Shown here piece by piece: positions 21,856 through 30,757 of a stretch of 64,000 nt of DNA; position 1 is the stretch's first letter, and each line of letters begins with the position of its first letter. The translations under genes were made by a program, and so were the position numbers. A model generated the notes under the pieces. That model was not told where the DNA came from. It was given only the letters and a program-made list of their open reading frames with translations, and did not search any database. Source of the stretch: Oceanimonas sp. GK1 (GTDB lineage: Bacteria > Pseudomonadota > Gammaproteobacteria > Enterobacterales > Aeromonadaceae); assembly GCF_000243075.1 (NCBI RefSeq), contig NC_016745.1:1629001-1693000 (forward strand), in the 5' to 3' direction.

Positions 21856-22859
21856 CCCTGAAGAGCAAAGTGATCCTCGACCAGTCCCTGCATCAGGCCG
21901 GGCCCGAGCCATTGCGGCCGGGGCAGGATCTGACCGAACAGGACTTTCTGCAGGCCGAAGCCGTCCCCGGCGGCCCCGCCGAGGCGTTGCGGCCCCGCCG
22001 TCGGCACCGGCTGTGGTGGAGTGCGGTCAGCCTGGTAATGGTACTGCTGCTGGTACACTCGGGCTTGTCATTGTGGCAGACCTGGCAGCAAAACCAGTGG
22101 CTGGGCGCGGCCTGGAGCCTGGCGCTGGCACTGCTGGCGCTGGCGGCCGGCAGCAGCCTGTGGCGTGAAGCCAGGCAGTTGCGCCGGCTGGAACGGGTGA
22201 CGCGCCAGCGGGCGCGGGCCGAAGCGCTGCTGGCGAAAGCGGGCCATGGCCGGGCTCAGGGGTTTTGCGAGCAGCTGGCCCGCCAGAGCGGGCTGGAACA
22301 CAGCGACGCCTTTGCCCAGTGGCAGGCCGGCCTCACCGGTGACGAGCAGGACACGGAAGTGCTCGGCCTCTACAGCCGTCAGGTACTGGCCACCCAGGAC
22401 CGGCAGGCCCGGGCCCGGGTGCTGAAATGGTCCGGCGAGGCGGCGGTCATGGTGGCCGCCAGCCCCCTGGCGGCGGTAGACATGCTGCTGGTGCTGTGGC
22501 GCAACCTGAAAATGATGGAAGATATCACCCAATGCTATGGCATTCGGCTGGGGGCGCTCAGCCGGTTACGGCTGCTGAAAGGCGTGCTGCACCATATGCT
22601 GTACGTGGGGGTGTCGGAGGCGGCCATTGACGCCGGCATGGACTTGCTCGGGCTGGAGCTGGCCGGACGACTGTCGGCCCGGGCCGGGCAGGGGGTGGGC
22701 GCCGGTCTGCTCACCGCCCGGCTGGGACTGCAGACCATGGACTTGTGCCGGCCCATTCCCTGGCAGGGGGATGAGAAAAAACAGTTGGGCGGCATACGCC
22801 GCGCGTTGCTTGACCGAGTGGCAACCCTGCTGAGCCGCAGTGATAAAAATGGGGATTAG
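21852..22859 (+). CDS. ycjF: YcjF family (DUF697) membrane protein
   Basis: A 335-residue inner-membrane protein with two hydrophobic segments (WSAVSLVMVLLLVHSGLSLW near 55-74 and LGAAWSLALALLALAAGS near 82-99), and the DUF697 region in the C-terminal half (SPLAAVDMLLVLWRNLKMMEDI, YGIRLGALSRLRLL). The start is GTG, overlapping the ycjX stop as GTGA. Last gene of the psp cluster; function unknown. Confidence 0.9.
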   Translation: MTLKSKVILDQSLHQAGPEPLRPGQDLTEQDFLQAEAVPGGPAEALRPRRRHRLWWSAVSLVMVLLLVHSGLSLWQTWQQNQWLGAAWSLALALLALAAGSSLWREARQLRRLERVTRQRARAEALLAKAGHGRAQGFCEQLARQSGLEHSDAFAQWQAGLTGDEQDTEVLGLYSRQVLATQDRQARARVLKWSGEAAVMVAASPLAAVDMLLVLWRNLKMMEDITQCYGIRLGALSRLRLLKGVLHHMLYVGVSEAAIDAGMDLLGLELAGRLSARAGQGVGAGLLTARLGLQTMDLCRPIPWQGDEKKQLGGIRRALLDRVATLLSRSDKNGD

Positions 22860-22992
22860 GGATAGGGGATTAGGGAATTGTAGCTGCCACTTTAGTTGGC
22901 AGGGCCTGTGCAACAGGCCTTAAATACACGTGGTCTTCGGGTTTGCGCCAGCTAAAGCGTCGCCTACAGCCGGATACAGAATGAGCGCGTAG

Positions 22993-23019
22993 GTTGGGAT
23001 GAGTTTCACGAATCCCAAC
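22993..23019. repeat. Short inverted repeat, possibly a REP-like dispersed element
   Basis: Arms GTTGGGAT (22993-23000) and ATCCCAAC (23012-23019) flank an 11-base spacer in the gap between ycjF and the YebE-like gene. Similar GTTGGGAT/ATCCCAAC hairpins occur as dispersed intergenic repeats in several gammaproteobacteria. Only one copy is visible in this window, so the repeat status is a guess. Confidence 0.35.
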
Positions 23020-23044
23020 ACATAAAGTTCATAACAGGAGAACC

Positions 23045-23689
23045 ATGATGGATGTGGAAAAACTGATGAAAAAGTTTCTCGGCAACTCGTCGGGCTTTGG
23101 TAAGGGCGCGGCCACCGGCGGCATTCTGGGGGCCGTGCTGGGCAGTAAAAAAGGCCGGAAGATGGCCGGCAGCGGCCTCAAGTACGCGGGCCTGGCCGCC
23201 GCCGGCGTGATGGCCTGGAAGGCCTATCAGGGCTGGCAGCAGGGGCGGCAACCGGAGCAGGCCACGCCGGTCCGGGAAGGCGATTGGCAGCGCATGGATC
23301 CGCGCTTTTCACCCCAGGCTCCCGCCGCCGGCGGTGAGTCGTTTCAGCTGTCGCTGATGCGGGCCATGATTGGCGCGGCCAAGGCCGATGGCCATGTGGA
23401 TGCCCGCGAGCAGCAACGGATTTTCGAGCAGGTAGAGCAAATGGGGCTGGCGGCGGATGAAAAGGCGCTGGTGTTCGACATGCTCTCGGCCCCGGTGGCG
23501 ATGAGCGAGATTGTGGCATCGGCCAAAGGCCCGGAGCAGGCGGCGGAGCTGTATCTGGCATCCCGGCTGGTGGTGGATCCCGATGAGGCGTCGGAGCGGG
23601 CCTACCTGGACGCACTGGCGCACCGGTTGCAGTTGCCGGCAGAGCTGGTGGCGCATCTGGAACAGCAGGTAAAGCAGGGGCTGGAATAA
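23045..23689 (+). CDS. YebE-like DUF533 (TerB-fold) protein
   Basis: A 214-residue protein like E. coli YebE. The N-terminus (FGKGAATGGILGAVLGSKKGRKM, then GLKYAGLAAAGVMAWKAYQGW) holds a Gly/Ala-rich hydrophobic stretch that may insert in the membrane. The C-terminal half is a helical TerB-like domain: LMRAMIGAAKADGHVDAREQQRIFEQ and YLASRLVVDPDEASERAYLDAL. Molecular function is not known; E. coli yebE is an envelope-stress gene. A second ATG three bases later is an equal candidate start. Confidence 0.85.
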   Translation: MMDVEKLMKKFLGNSSGFGKGAATGGILGAVLGSKKGRKMAGSGLKYAGLAAAGVMAWKAYQGWQQGRQPEQATPVREGDWQRMDPRFSPQAPAAGGESFQLSLMRAMIGAAKADGHVDAREQQRIFEQVEQMGLAADEKALVFDMLSAPVAMSEIVASAKGPEQAAELYLASRLVVDPDEASERAYLDALAHRLQLPAELVAHLEQQVKQGLE

Positions 23690-23706
23690 CAGGGTAAGGC
23701 AGACAG

Positions 23707-23783
23707 TGGGGTGACCGACGGGGCTCGAACCCGCGACAACCGGAATCACAATCCGGGACTCTACCAACTGAGCTACGGTCACC
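23707..23783 (-). tRNA. tRNA-His (GTG anticodon)
   Basis: Full cloverleaf read leftward. Acceptor GTGACCG pairs with CGGTCAC; the anticodon loop TTGTGAT contains GTG, and the T-loop is GGTTCGAGCC. The histidine identity element is present: an extra 5' G (from base 23783) opposite discriminator C, followed by encoded CCA (23707-23709). Confidence 0.95.
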
Positions 23784-23789
23784 ACATAA

Positions 23790-23866
23790 TGGCGCGCCCT
23801 GCAGGACTCGAACCTGCGACCATCCGCTTAGAAGGCGGATGCTCTATCCAGCTGAGCTAAGGGCGC
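23790..23866 (-). tRNA. tRNA-Arg (TCT anticodon)
   Basis: A 77-base tRNA read leftward, with encoded CCA at 23790-23792. Acceptor GCGCCCT pairs with AGGGCGC; the anticodon stem TCCGC/GCGGA encloses CTTCTAA (anticodon TCT). It lies 6 bases upstream of tRNA-His on the same strand and beside folD, as does the tRNA-Arg(TCT) gene argU of E. coli. Confidence 0.95.
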
Positions 23867-23973
23867 ATGTTGCGCGGCGAGGCTGCCGGCAACGGGGCGG
23901 CATAATACCGGCTTGGGCCCACAGGGTCAACGGCTTTATCCGCCCGGGGTTTCTTATCAAAGGCGCGAAAAAA

Positions 23974-23989
23974 TGCGACAATTGTCGCA
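23974..23989. promoter_or_regulatory. Perfect 16-base palindrome upstream of folD
   Basis: TGCGACAATTGTCGCA is a perfect palindrome 28 bases before the folD start codon, in the likely promoter region. It has the size and symmetry of a dimeric repressor site. I cannot match it to a known regulator. Confidence 0.5.
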
Positions 23990-24016
23990 GGTTTATAAAG
24001 GTGAGAAACAACGCAG

Positions 24017-24874
24017 ATGTCAGCTCAAATAATCGATGGAAAAGCGATTGCACAGGCGGTGCGCAACCAGGTGGCCGAGCGGGTGGCTGCCCGCAAAAGC
24101 GCCGGCAAACGGGCCCCCGGCCTGGCGGTCATACTGGTGGGAGCCAATCCGGCATCTCAGGTTTACGTGGGCAGCAAGCGCCGGGCCTGTGAGGAAGTCG
24201 GGTTCGTGTCCAAGTCTCACGACTTGCCCGAACACACCACGGAGCAGCAACTGCTGGAGCTTATCGACGAGCTGAACCAGGACGCCACCATAGATGGCAT
24301 TCTGGTGCAATTGCCGCTGCCGGCCCATATCGATACCACCCTGGTAATAGAGCGTATTCACCCTCACAAGGACGTGGACGGCTTTCACCCCTACAACGTG
24401 GGCCGCCTGGCCCAGCGCATTCCGGCCCTGCGCCCCTGCACCCCCAAGGGCATCATGACCCTGATTGAGCGCAGCCACATCAAGACCCATGGCCTGAACG
24501 CCGTGGTGGTGGGCGCGTCCAATATCGTGGGCCGGCCCATGACCCTGGAGCTGCTGCTGGCCGGTTGCACCACCACCACCTGCCACCGTTTTACCGAGGA
24601 TCTGCGCGGCAAGGTGGCAAATGCCGATCTGCTGGTGGTGGCGGTGGGCAAGCCCAACTTTATTCCCGGTGACTGGGTCAAGCCCGGTGCCGTGGTGATC
24701 GACGTGGGTATCAACCGCCTGGACGACGGTCGTCTGGTGGGCGATGTGGAATACGCGGTGGCCGCCGAGCGCGCCGCCTACATCACGCCGGTGCCCGGTG
24801 GTGTGGGCCCGATGACGGTGGCGTCCTTGATTGAAAACACCCTGATCGCCTGCGAGCGTTACCACGACAACTGA
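24017..24874 (+). CDS. folD: Methylene-tetrahydrofolate dehydrogenase/cyclohydrolase
   Basis: Bifunctional enzyme that interconverts 5,10-methylene-THF, 5,10-methenyl-THF and 10-formyl-THF, the central one-carbon carriers. The 285-residue protein has the active-site motif [13 protein letters not shown] (catalytic Lys), the family signature [27 protein letters not shown], the NADP site [12 protein letters not shown] and the C-terminal [12 protein letters not shown]. Length matches FolD. It is followed 19 bases later by the K+ channel gene. Confidence 0.97.
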   Translation: MSAQIIDGKAIAQAVRNQVAERVAARKSAGKRAPGLAVILVGANPASQVYVGSKRRACEEVGFVSKSHDLPEHTTEQQLLELIDELNQDATIDGILVQLPLPAHIDTTLVIERIHPHKDVDGFHPYNVGRLAQRIPALRPCTPKGIMTLIERSHIKTHGLNAVVVGASNIVGRPMTLELLLAGCTTTTCHRFTEDLRGKVANADLLVVAVGKPNFIPGDWVKPGAVVIDVGINRLDDGRLVGDVEYAVAAERAAYITPVPGGVGPMTVASLIENTLIACERYHDN

Positions 24875-24893
24875 TCAGTAACGGGGGAAGGGC

Positions 24894-25730
24894 ATGAAGT
24901 GGCTCGACAAGGAAGTCCTGTACACCGTCATTTTCGGCACCGAGACCCCGGCCGGGCGCCGCTTCGACATTGCCCTGATCATCGCCATTCTGTTGTCGAT
25001 GGTGGTGTTGCTGCTGGATTCCATCAGTTCGTTCCGGGCTAAGTATGGCCCCTGGCTCTACGGCCTGGAGTGGGGCTTTACCCTGCTGTTTACGGTGGAG
25101 TTCGGCTTGCGCATCTGGTGCGCCCAGAGCCGAATGGGGTACCTGCGCAGCTTCTACGGCATTATCGATCTGCTGGCGGTGCTGCCCACCTACCTGGCGA
25201 TATTCATGCCCGGCGCCAGTTTTTTGCTGATGGTGCGTCTGCTGAGGGTGCTGCGGGTGTTCCGGGTGCTCAAGCTCATCCGTTATATGGACGAGGCCAA
25301 CACCCTGATGCGCTCACTCTACCAGAGCCGGCGCAAGATACTGGTGTTCTTCAGCAGCCTGTTCATTCTGGTCACCCTGTTCGGTTCGCTGCTGTATGTG
25401 GTGGAAGGCCCTGAAAACGGCTTTACCAGCATTCCCACCGGCATTTACTGGGCCATTGTCACCATTACCACGGTGGGTTTTGGCGACATTACGCCGCAAA
25501 CCTGGCTGGGCCGGGGCATTGCCGCCGTGACCATGCTGATGGGCTATGCCATTATCGCCGTGCCCACCGGCATTATTACCGCCGAGCTGGGGCGGGAAAT
25601 GCGGCGGGAATATTCACGGCGCCATTGCCCCCAGTGCGATCGCAGCGGCCACGAGCGGGATGCGAAATTCTGCAATCATTGCGGTGGCGAGCTGGAGCCG
25701 CAGACTGACAAGGCATCGGGTGAAACCTGA
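24894..25730 (+). CDS. Voltage-gated-type K+ channel with C-terminal zinc ribbon
   Basis: Inner-membrane ion channel with six helices (278 residues). A voltage-sensor-like S4 carries regularly spaced arginines (VRLLRVLRVFRVLKLIR, residues 114-130). The pore has the K+ selectivity filter TVGFGD (193-198) after WAIVTITT. After the last helix a four-Cys zinc ribbon (Cys245, 248, 260, 263) forms the cytoplasmic tail. This architecture recurs in bacterial Kv-like channels; the zinc ribbon may be a sensing or assembly element. GGGGGAAGGG precedes the start. Confidence 0.9.
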   Translation: MKWLDKEVLYTVIFGTETPAGRRFDIALIIAILLSMVVLLLDSISSFRAKYGPWLYGLEWGFTLLFTVEFGLRIWCAQSRMGYLRSFYGIIDLLAVLPTYLAIFMPGASFLLMVRLLRVLRVFRVLKLIRYMDEANTLMRSLYQSRRKILVFFSSLFILVTLFGSLLYVVEGPENGFTSIPTGIYWAIVTITTVGFGDITPQTWLGRGIAAVTMLMGYAIIAVPTGIITAELGREMRREYSRRHCPQCDRSGHERDAKFCNHCGGELEPQTDKASGET

Positions 25731-25740
25731 GGCGTAAGAC

Positions 25741-25775
25741 GTAAAAGGGGGGAGCCGATGGCTCCCCCCTTTTAC
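25741..25775. terminator. Bidirectional terminator between the K+ channel and lipoprotein genes
   Basis: A perfect 16-base-pair stem (25741-25756 with 25760-25775) around a 3-base loop, with A-rich and T-rich ends in the arms, so it can serve both converging genes. Confidence 0.85.
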
Positions 25776-25792
25776 TTTCTTGCGTCGTGTAC

Positions 25793-26224
25793 TTACTGCT
25801 CGCTGTCTTCCAGCACTTCGTTGACCTTGCGTTCGGCTTCGGTGCTGATGTCATCCATGGTTTCACTCATGGCTTCGGCCTGCTCTTCGGCGGCCCGGGC
25901 GGCATCGTCCATGGCCTCACCGGCGGCCTGAGTGGCATTGTCCAGCGCCTCACCGGCGGCCTCGGCCTGCTCGCTGGTGGCCTGGGCGGCATCGTCCACC
26001 GCCTGATCCACGGCTTCACCCAGCTGCTCCATGGTGCCTTCTTCTTCCACGCCCAGGGCTTCCTGGGTGTCATCCACGGCCTGTTCGGTTTGTTCCTGCA
26101 CCTGCTCTACCGTTTCATCGACGTTTTCACCGGCCTGCTCGGCGGGCCCCTGGTTATCGCAGGCGACCAGACCAAAGGTGGTGACGGAGGTCAGCAGTAA
26201 AATATTCAGCAGTGACTTCTTCAT
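25793..26224 (-). CDS. Acidic, alanine-rich helical lipoprotein
   Basis: Unrecognised 143-residue lipoprotein. The signal peptide ends in the lipobox GLVAC (Cys22), with Asp23 at +2, predicting inner-membrane retention. The mature part is almost entirely Glu, Ala, Gln, Asp and Thr, with repeats such as EQAEAAGEALDNATQAAGEA. It would form a long negatively charged helix or coiled coil, somewhat like LEA-type or Lpp-like proteins. AGGGAGAG precedes the ATG at 26224; a 38-codon upstream extension lacks signal character. The start of the mature part, CDNQGPAEQAGENVDE, resembles that of the neighbouring lipoprotein at 26454-26732. No function can be assigned. Confidence 0.75.
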   Translation of the reverse strand: MKKSLLNILLLTSVTTFGLVACDNQGPAEQAGENVDETVEQVQEQTEQAVDDTQEALGVEEEGTMEQLGEAVDQAVDDAAQATSEQAEAAGEALDNATQAAGEAMDDAARAAEEQAEAMSETMDDISTEAERKVNEVLEDSEQ

Positions 26225-26453
26225 GGGCTCTCCCTTTTGTTGTTCAAACTGAATGGCGGGAAATTCCGCCTTTCGGGATGTCATAAACAGTAATAGCCCA
26301 AATGGGGCGGAAACAACAGTCTGCGCCATCGCCATCAAGGACGAGTGATTGACATAAAAGCATTAAAAATCAAAAGCTAAGATAGAATGGCGAAGCGGGC
26401 TGACGCAGCAAAAAGCCACCGGCTGCGCCGCCCTGTGACCAACCCTGACCGGC

Positions 26454-26732
26454 TCAGGGCTGGGGTTGGGTGTTTTGCAGAATTTCGTCCAGCTTTTCTT
26501 CCGCCTCTTTGGAGGCCTGCTGTACTACCTGCTCATGCCGCTTTTTTTGCTGCTCAATCACCTCGGGCTCGGGGCGGGCCTCGGCCGGCAGGGTGGGGGA
26601 GGCGTCGGAGGCAAAGCCGGTTTCCACCACCTCATCAATATGATCTCCCACATCGGCGGCGGGGCCCTGAGGGTCGCAGCCGGTGAGCAGGGCGAGAGAA
26701 AAGGCCAGAACGGGAAAAGTAAACTTGTGCAT
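26454..26732 (-). CDS. Small acidic lipoprotein related to its neighbour
   Basis: Unrecognised 92-residue lipoprotein: signal peptide with lipobox LLTGC (Cys19) and Asp20 at +2. The mature start CDPQGPAADVGDHIDEVVE parallels the neighbour's CDNQGPAEQAGENVDETVE. The rest is a charged helix (EVIEQQKKRHEQVVQQASKEAEEKL), so the two look like diverged paralogues with different tails. A small hairpin (26443-26459) overlaps the stop codon. The 229 bases between the two genes hold AT-rich DNA and no gene I can support. Confidence 0.7.
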   Translation of the reverse strand: MHKFTFPVLAFSLALLTGCDPQGPAADVGDHIDEVVETGFASDASPTLPAEARPEPEVIEQQKKRHEQVVQQASKEAEEKLDEILQNTQPQP

Positions 26733-26845
26733 ATCAGGCTCCTGTTAACGGCACATCGGCCACTGTCATTCACATCAATCTGCGCGGGCGTAAAACACCA
26801 AGGACACCACATGGGTGCCCTTGATGCCAGTTTCAACCGGGTGAC

Positions 26846-28225
26846 TTATTTTCGGCGCCAGCGGGTGCCCTCCGGGCCGTCTTCCAGCACGATGCCCATG
26901 GCGGTGAGCTGGTCGCGGGCGGCGTCGGCGGCGGCCCAGTCCTTGTTCTGGCGCGCATCCAGACGGGCCTGTATCAGCCGCTCGATGTCGGCCACCTCGT
27001 CATCGGCGCCGGCATCGCCGCGCAAAAAAGCCTCGGGCTCTTGGGTCAGCAGGCCCAGCACCCCGGCCAGCTCCCGCAGGCGGCCGCCCAGGCCGGCGGC
27101 CGCGGCGTCGTCCTTGCCCTTCTGGCGGTTGATTTCCCGAGCCAGATCAAACAGCACCGAATAGGCCTCGGGGGTGTTGAAGTCGTCGTCCATGGCGGCG
27201 GTGAAGCGCGCCACAAAGTCCTCGCCGCCGGCGGCCGCTACTTCGGGCAGATCCCGCAGGGCGGTATAGAGCCGCTCCAGGGCGGTGCGGGCCTGCTTCA
27301 GGTTCTCGTCGGAATAGTTGAGCTGGCTGCGGTAGTGACCCGACAGCAAAAAGTAGCGAATGGTTTCGCCGTCGTAGTGCTTGAGCACGTCTCGAATGGT
27401 AAAGAAGTTGCCCAGCGACTTGGACATTTTCTCCTGATCCACCATCACCATGCCCGAGTGCATCCAGGTGTTCACATAGGGACTGTGGTTGGCGCAGCAG
27501 CTCTGGGCGATTTCGTTTTCATGGTGGGGGAACTGCAGATCCGAGCCGCCACCGTGAATGTCGAAGTGCTTGCCCAGGTGCTTGCCGTTCATGGCCGAGC
27601 ACTCAATGTGCCAGCCCGGGCGGCCCGGGCCCCAGGGGGAGTCCCAGCTCGGCTCACCGGGCTTGGACTGTTTCCACAGCACGAAATCGAGGGGGTTGCG
27701 CTTGCTCTGCTCCACTTCCACCCGGGCACCGGCCTGCAGTTGCTCCAGGTTCTGGCCGGAAAGCCGGCCGTAGTCGGCAAAGCTGTTGACCTCGAACAGC
27801 ACATCGCCGTTGTCCGCCACATAGGCGTGGCCGTCTTTGATCAGGGTGTCGACCATGGCAATGATTTCGGGAATATGGCCGGTGGCCTTGGGCTCGATAT
27901 CGGGCCGGGCGATATTGAGGGCATCAAAGTCCCGGTACATCTCGGCGGTCAGGCGCTCGGTGAGGGCGTCGCAGCTTTCGCCATTTTCCGCCGCCCGTTT
28001 GATGATCTTGTCGTCAATGTCGGTGATGTTGCGCACAAAGGTCAGATCATAACCGGCGTAGCGCAGGTAACGGGTGACCACGTCAAAGGCCACAAAGGTG
28101 CGGCCATGGCCGATATGACAGAGATCGTAAATGGTTACACCACACACATACATGCCGACCTTGCCGGGCACCAGGGGTTTGAATTCTTCTTTTTGTCGGG
28201 TCAGGGAATTGTAGATTTTCAGCAT
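26846..28225 (-). CDS. cysS: Cysteinyl-tRNA synthetase
   Basis: Class I synthetase charging tRNA-Cys (459 residues, the normal length). The HIGH motif is in [21 protein letters not shown] in [12 protein letters not shown], and the zinc-binding Cys of YVCGVTIYD, the [10 protein letters not shown] block and HENEIAQS are present. It is divergent from ppiB, as in many gammaproteobacteria. Confidence 0.98.
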   Translation of the reverse strand: MLKIYNSLTRQKEEFKPLVPGKVGMYVCGVTIYDLCHIGHGRTFVAFDVVTRYLRYAGYDLTFVRNITDIDDKIIKRAAENGESCDALTERLTAEMYRDFDALNIARPDIEPKATGHIPEIIAMVDTLIKDGHAYVADNGDVLFEVNSFADYGRLSGQNLEQLQAGARVEVEQSKRNPLDFVLWKQSKPGEPSWDSPWGPGRPGWHIECSAMNGKHLGKHFDIHGGGSDLQFPHHENEIAQSCCANHSPYVNTWMHSGMVMVDQEKMSKSLGNFFTIRDVLKHYDGETIRYFLLSGHYRSQLNYSDENLKQARTALERLYTALRDLPEVAAAGGEDFVARFTAAMDDDFNTPEAYSVLFDLAREINRQKGKDDAAAAGLGGRLRELAGVLGLLTQEPEAFLRGDAGADDEVADIERLIQARLDARQNKDWAAADAARDQLTAMGIVLEDGPEGTRWRRK

Positions 28226-28379
28226 GATTTGGGTCTTGGTGGTGGTGAGTGGTTAGGAACGTCAGCGCTTATTGAACCGTTAATGGCCACTCGGTGCAAG
28301 CCCGGCGGCAGCAGGGGTTCGCTAACGGCCCGGCTTGCGCTAAACTCGGCCCTGAACTCAAACATTCGGAAGCATCAAC

Positions 28380-28877
28380 ATGGTCACACTGCACACTACC
28401 TACGGCGACATCACCCTGAACCTCTTTGCCGACAAGGCCCCGGACACCGTTGCCAACTTTCTGCAATACTGCCGCGACGGCCACTACGACAACACCCTGT
28501 TCCACCGGGTGATTGACGGCTTCATGATTCAAGGCGGCGGTTACGGCCCCGGTTTCGAAGAAAAGGAAACCCGTGCCGCCATCAAGAACGAAGCCGATAA
28601 CGGCCTCGGCAACAAGGTGGGCACCATCGCCATGGCCCGTACCATGGAGCCCCACTCCGCTACCGCCCAGTTCTTTATCAACGTCAATGACAACGACTTC
28701 CTGAACTTCAAGTCCGCCACCACTCAGGGCTACGGCTACTGCGTGTTCGGCGAAGTGAGCGAAGGCATGGACGTGGTCAACAAGATCAAGGGCGTGGCCA
28801 CCGGCACCCGCGGCTACATGCACCAGGATGTACCGGTAGACGACGTGCTGATCACCGGCGTGACCGTCAGCGAATAA
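28380..28877 (+). CDS. ppiB: Peptidyl-prolyl cis-trans isomerase B (cyclophilin)
   Basis: Cytoplasmic proline isomerase that assists folding; 165 residues. Cyclophilin motifs: [54 protein letters not shown] and [15 protein letters not shown]. No signal peptide, which separates it from PpiA. Confidence 0.97.
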   Translation: MVTLHTTYGDITLNLFADKAPDTVANFLQYCRDGHYDNTLFHRVIDGFMIQGGGYGPGFEEKETRAAIKNEADNGLGNKVGTIAMARTMEPHSATAQFFINVNDNDFLNFKSATTQGYGYCVFGEVSEGMDVVNKIKGVATGTRGYMHQDVPVDDVLITGVTVSE

Positions 28878-28899
28878 GGCCGCTCAGCAATGGCCTTGC

Positions 28900-28930
28900 A
28901 ATGCCCGCCCCGGCGGGCATTGTTGTGTTT
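28900..28930 (+). terminator. Terminator after ppiB
   Basis: Stem ATGCCCGC/GCGGGCAT (28901-28908 with 28913-28920), extended by an A-T pair, followed by TGTTGTGTTT. Confidence 0.65.
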
Positions 28931-28949
28931 GGAACCGGATTTTTACCTG

Positions 28950-29678
28950 ATGCCCCACACCCTGTTTATTGCCGATCTGCACCTGAGTGCCGGCCGGCCC
29001 GATATTACCGCCGCGTTTTTGCGTTTTATGGCAGAAGAAGCCCCCAGGGCCGATGCCCTTTACGTGCTGGGGGATTTGTTCGAGTTTTCCATCGGCGACG
29101 ATGAACAAAGCCCGCTCAACCGCTTGGTGGCCTCGGCCTTTCGCGACTGTGGCGTGCCGGTGTTTTTTATCCACGGCAACCGGGATTTTATGGTCGGGCG
29201 GCGCTTTGCCTGGGAAGCCGGCATGACCCTGCTGCCCGAGCATCAGGTCATCGACTTGTACGGCGAGCCCACCCTGATCATGCACGGCGACACCCTGTGC
29301 ACCGACGATGCCGGCTACCAGCGCTACCGCCGCATCACTCGGCTTCGCTGGTTGCAATGGCTGTTTTTACGGCTGCCGCTTAAAAAACGCCTGGGCATCG
29401 CCGATGGCATTCGTGGCAAGAGTGCCGAGGCCAAGCAGGACAAGAGCATCACCATCATGGATGTGAACCAGGATGAGGTAGCGCGGCAGATGCGTAAAGA
29501 AGGTGTGCGGCGGCTGATCCACGGCCATACCCACAGGCCTGCTATTCACGACTTTATGCTGGACGGCCAGCCGGTGCAGCGCATCGTGCTGGGGGACTGG
29601 TACACCCAGGGCAGTGTGCTGCGTATTACCCCGAATGAGACAGCGCTGCAGCAGCAAGCCTTTGAGGAGACACCATGA
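28950..29678 (+). CDS. lpxH: UDP-2,3-diacylglucosamine diphosphatase LpxH
   Basis: Cleaves UDP-2,3-diacylglucosamine to lipid X and UMP in lipid A synthesis, at the inner membrane's cytoplasmic face. The 242-residue calcineurin-type phosphoesterase shows all metal motifs: FIADLHLS, VLGDLFEFSIGDD, IHGNRDFMVG, MHGDTLCTDD and IHGHTHRP. The start at 28950 gives the family N-terminus. Its stop overlaps dgkA by four bases. Confidence 0.96.
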   Translation: MPHTLFIADLHLSAGRPDITAAFLRFMAEEAPRADALYVLGDLFEFSIGDDEQSPLNRLVASAFRDCGVPVFFIHGNRDFMVGRRFAWEAGMTLLPEHQVIDLYGEPTLIMHGDTLCTDDAGYQRYRRITRLRWLQWLFLRLPLKKRLGIADGIRGKSAEAKQDKSITIMDVNQDEVARQMRKEGVRRLIHGHTHRPAIHDFMLDGQPVQRIVLGDWYTQGSVLRITPNETALQQQAFEETP

Positions 29679-30043
29679 AACCGGGCAAAACCGGCATACG
29701 GCGAATGATTGCGGCCCTGGGCTATTCCCGCCAGGGGCTGGCCAGTGCCTGGCGTTTTGAAGCGGCCTTTCGCCAGGAGTGTGCCCTGGCGCTGGTACTG
29801 GTGCCATTCGCCTTCTGGCTGGACGTGCCGTTGTCCCATACCCTGTGGCTGGTGGTGAGCCTGATGATGGTGCTGGTGGTGGAGCTGCTTAATTCCGCCA
29901 TTGAGGCGGTGGTGGACCGCATTGGCCCCGAGCACCACGAGCTGGCGGGCCGGGCCAAGGATACCGCCTCGGCGGCGGTGCTGCTGACCCTGCTGCTGGC
30001 CATATTGGTGTGGGGACTGGTGCTGGCCGATCATGTCTTTTGA
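29675..30043 (+). CDS. dgkA: Diacylglycerol kinase
   Basis: Small three-helix integral membrane kinase that returns diacylglycerol (from membrane-derived oligosaccharide synthesis) to phosphatidate. The 122-residue protein has AWRFEAAFRQE with the catalytic-region Glu, the motif ELLNSAIEAVVDRI and the AKDTASAAV block of helix 3. Coupled to lpxH by an ATGA overlap. Confidence 0.96.
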   Translation: MKPGKTGIRRMIAALGYSRQGLASAWRFEAAFRQECALALVLVPFAFWLDVPLSHTLWLVVSLMMVLVVELLNSAIEAVVDRIGPEHHELAGRAKDTASAAVLLTLLLAILVWGLVLADHVF

Positions 30044-30070
30044 ATACGGCGGGGCCGCTGACCGCGGTGC

Positions 30071-30757
30071 TCAGGGCACCACCAGCCGGTAGCCGATGCC
30101 CGGCTCGGTGAGCAGAATGCGGGGATGGGCCGGCTGGGCTTCCAGCTTCTGGCGCAGCTGGGACATGTGTACCCGCACGTATTCGTGGTGCTCCACATGG
30201 GCCGGCCCCCAGACCGCGCTCAGGATCTGGCGGTGGGTCACCACCTTTTCCGCGTGGCGCAGCAAAAACAGCAGCAGCTTGTATTCGGTGGGGGTCAGGT
30301 GCAGCGGCTCGCCCCCCTTGCACACCCGCCGCGCTGCCGGATCCACGGTAATTTCTCCCAGTTGCAGGGGCAGCTCGGCGTCCCGCCCCGGGCGGCGCAG
30401 CGCCACCCGGATCCGCGCCAGCAACTCCTGAGCGCCGAACGGCTTGGTCAGGTAGTCGTCGGCACCGGCGTCCAGCGCCTCCACCTTTTCCGCTTCCCGT
30501 TCCCGGGCCGAGATCACGATCACCGGCATGGCGGACCAGGATCTCAGCTCCCGCAGTAACGCCACTCCGTCCATGTCACCCAGGCCCAGATCGAGCAGCA
30601 CCAAATCCGGTGTGCGGCCACTCAGGCAGCGTAATCCCTCGGCACCGCCGGCCGCTGCCGTGACCCCATAGCCGTGGCTGCGCAGCAGGGTCTGCAGGAA
30701 ACGGGTCATGGAGGCATCGTCTTCGATGATCAGAATATGAGGGAGCGGTGCTGTCAT
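30071..30757 (-). CDS. kdpE: KdpE-like response regulator
   Basis: OmpR-family regulator (228 residues) closely resembling KdpE: acidic pair EDD, phosphoacceptor in LVLLDLGLGDMDG, VIVISARE, DDYLTKPF with the conserved Lys, and a winged-helix output domain (HLTPTEYKLLLFLLRHAEKVVTHRQIL, GIGYRLVVP). In E. coli KdpE activates the kdpFABC potassium pump. No kdpFABC is present here; instead it closes an operon headed by ktrA and ktrB. The start overlaps the kinase stop by four bases. Confidence 0.9.
   Translation of the reverse strand: MTAPLPHILIIEDDASMTRFLQTLLRSHGYGVTAAAGGAEGLRCLSGRTPDLVLLDLGLGDMDGVALLRELRSWSAMPVIVISAREREAEKVEALDAGADDYLTKPFGAQELLARIRVALRRPGRDAELPLQLGEITVDPAARRVCKGGEPLHLTPTEYKLLLFLLRHAEKVVTHRQILSAVWGPAHVEHHEYVRVHMSQLRQKLEAQPAHPRILLTEPGIGYRLVVP

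Noticed and set aside
22855-22880. GGGATTAGGGATAGGGGATT-like short repeats after ycjF, looking telomere-like
   Set aside because: Only three imperfect units, no wider array; likely chance low-complexity sequence.
23707-23866. tRNA genes as an integration site for a genomic island
   Set aside because: No integrase, direct-repeat remnant or change of base composition is visible on either side; folD and core genes continue.
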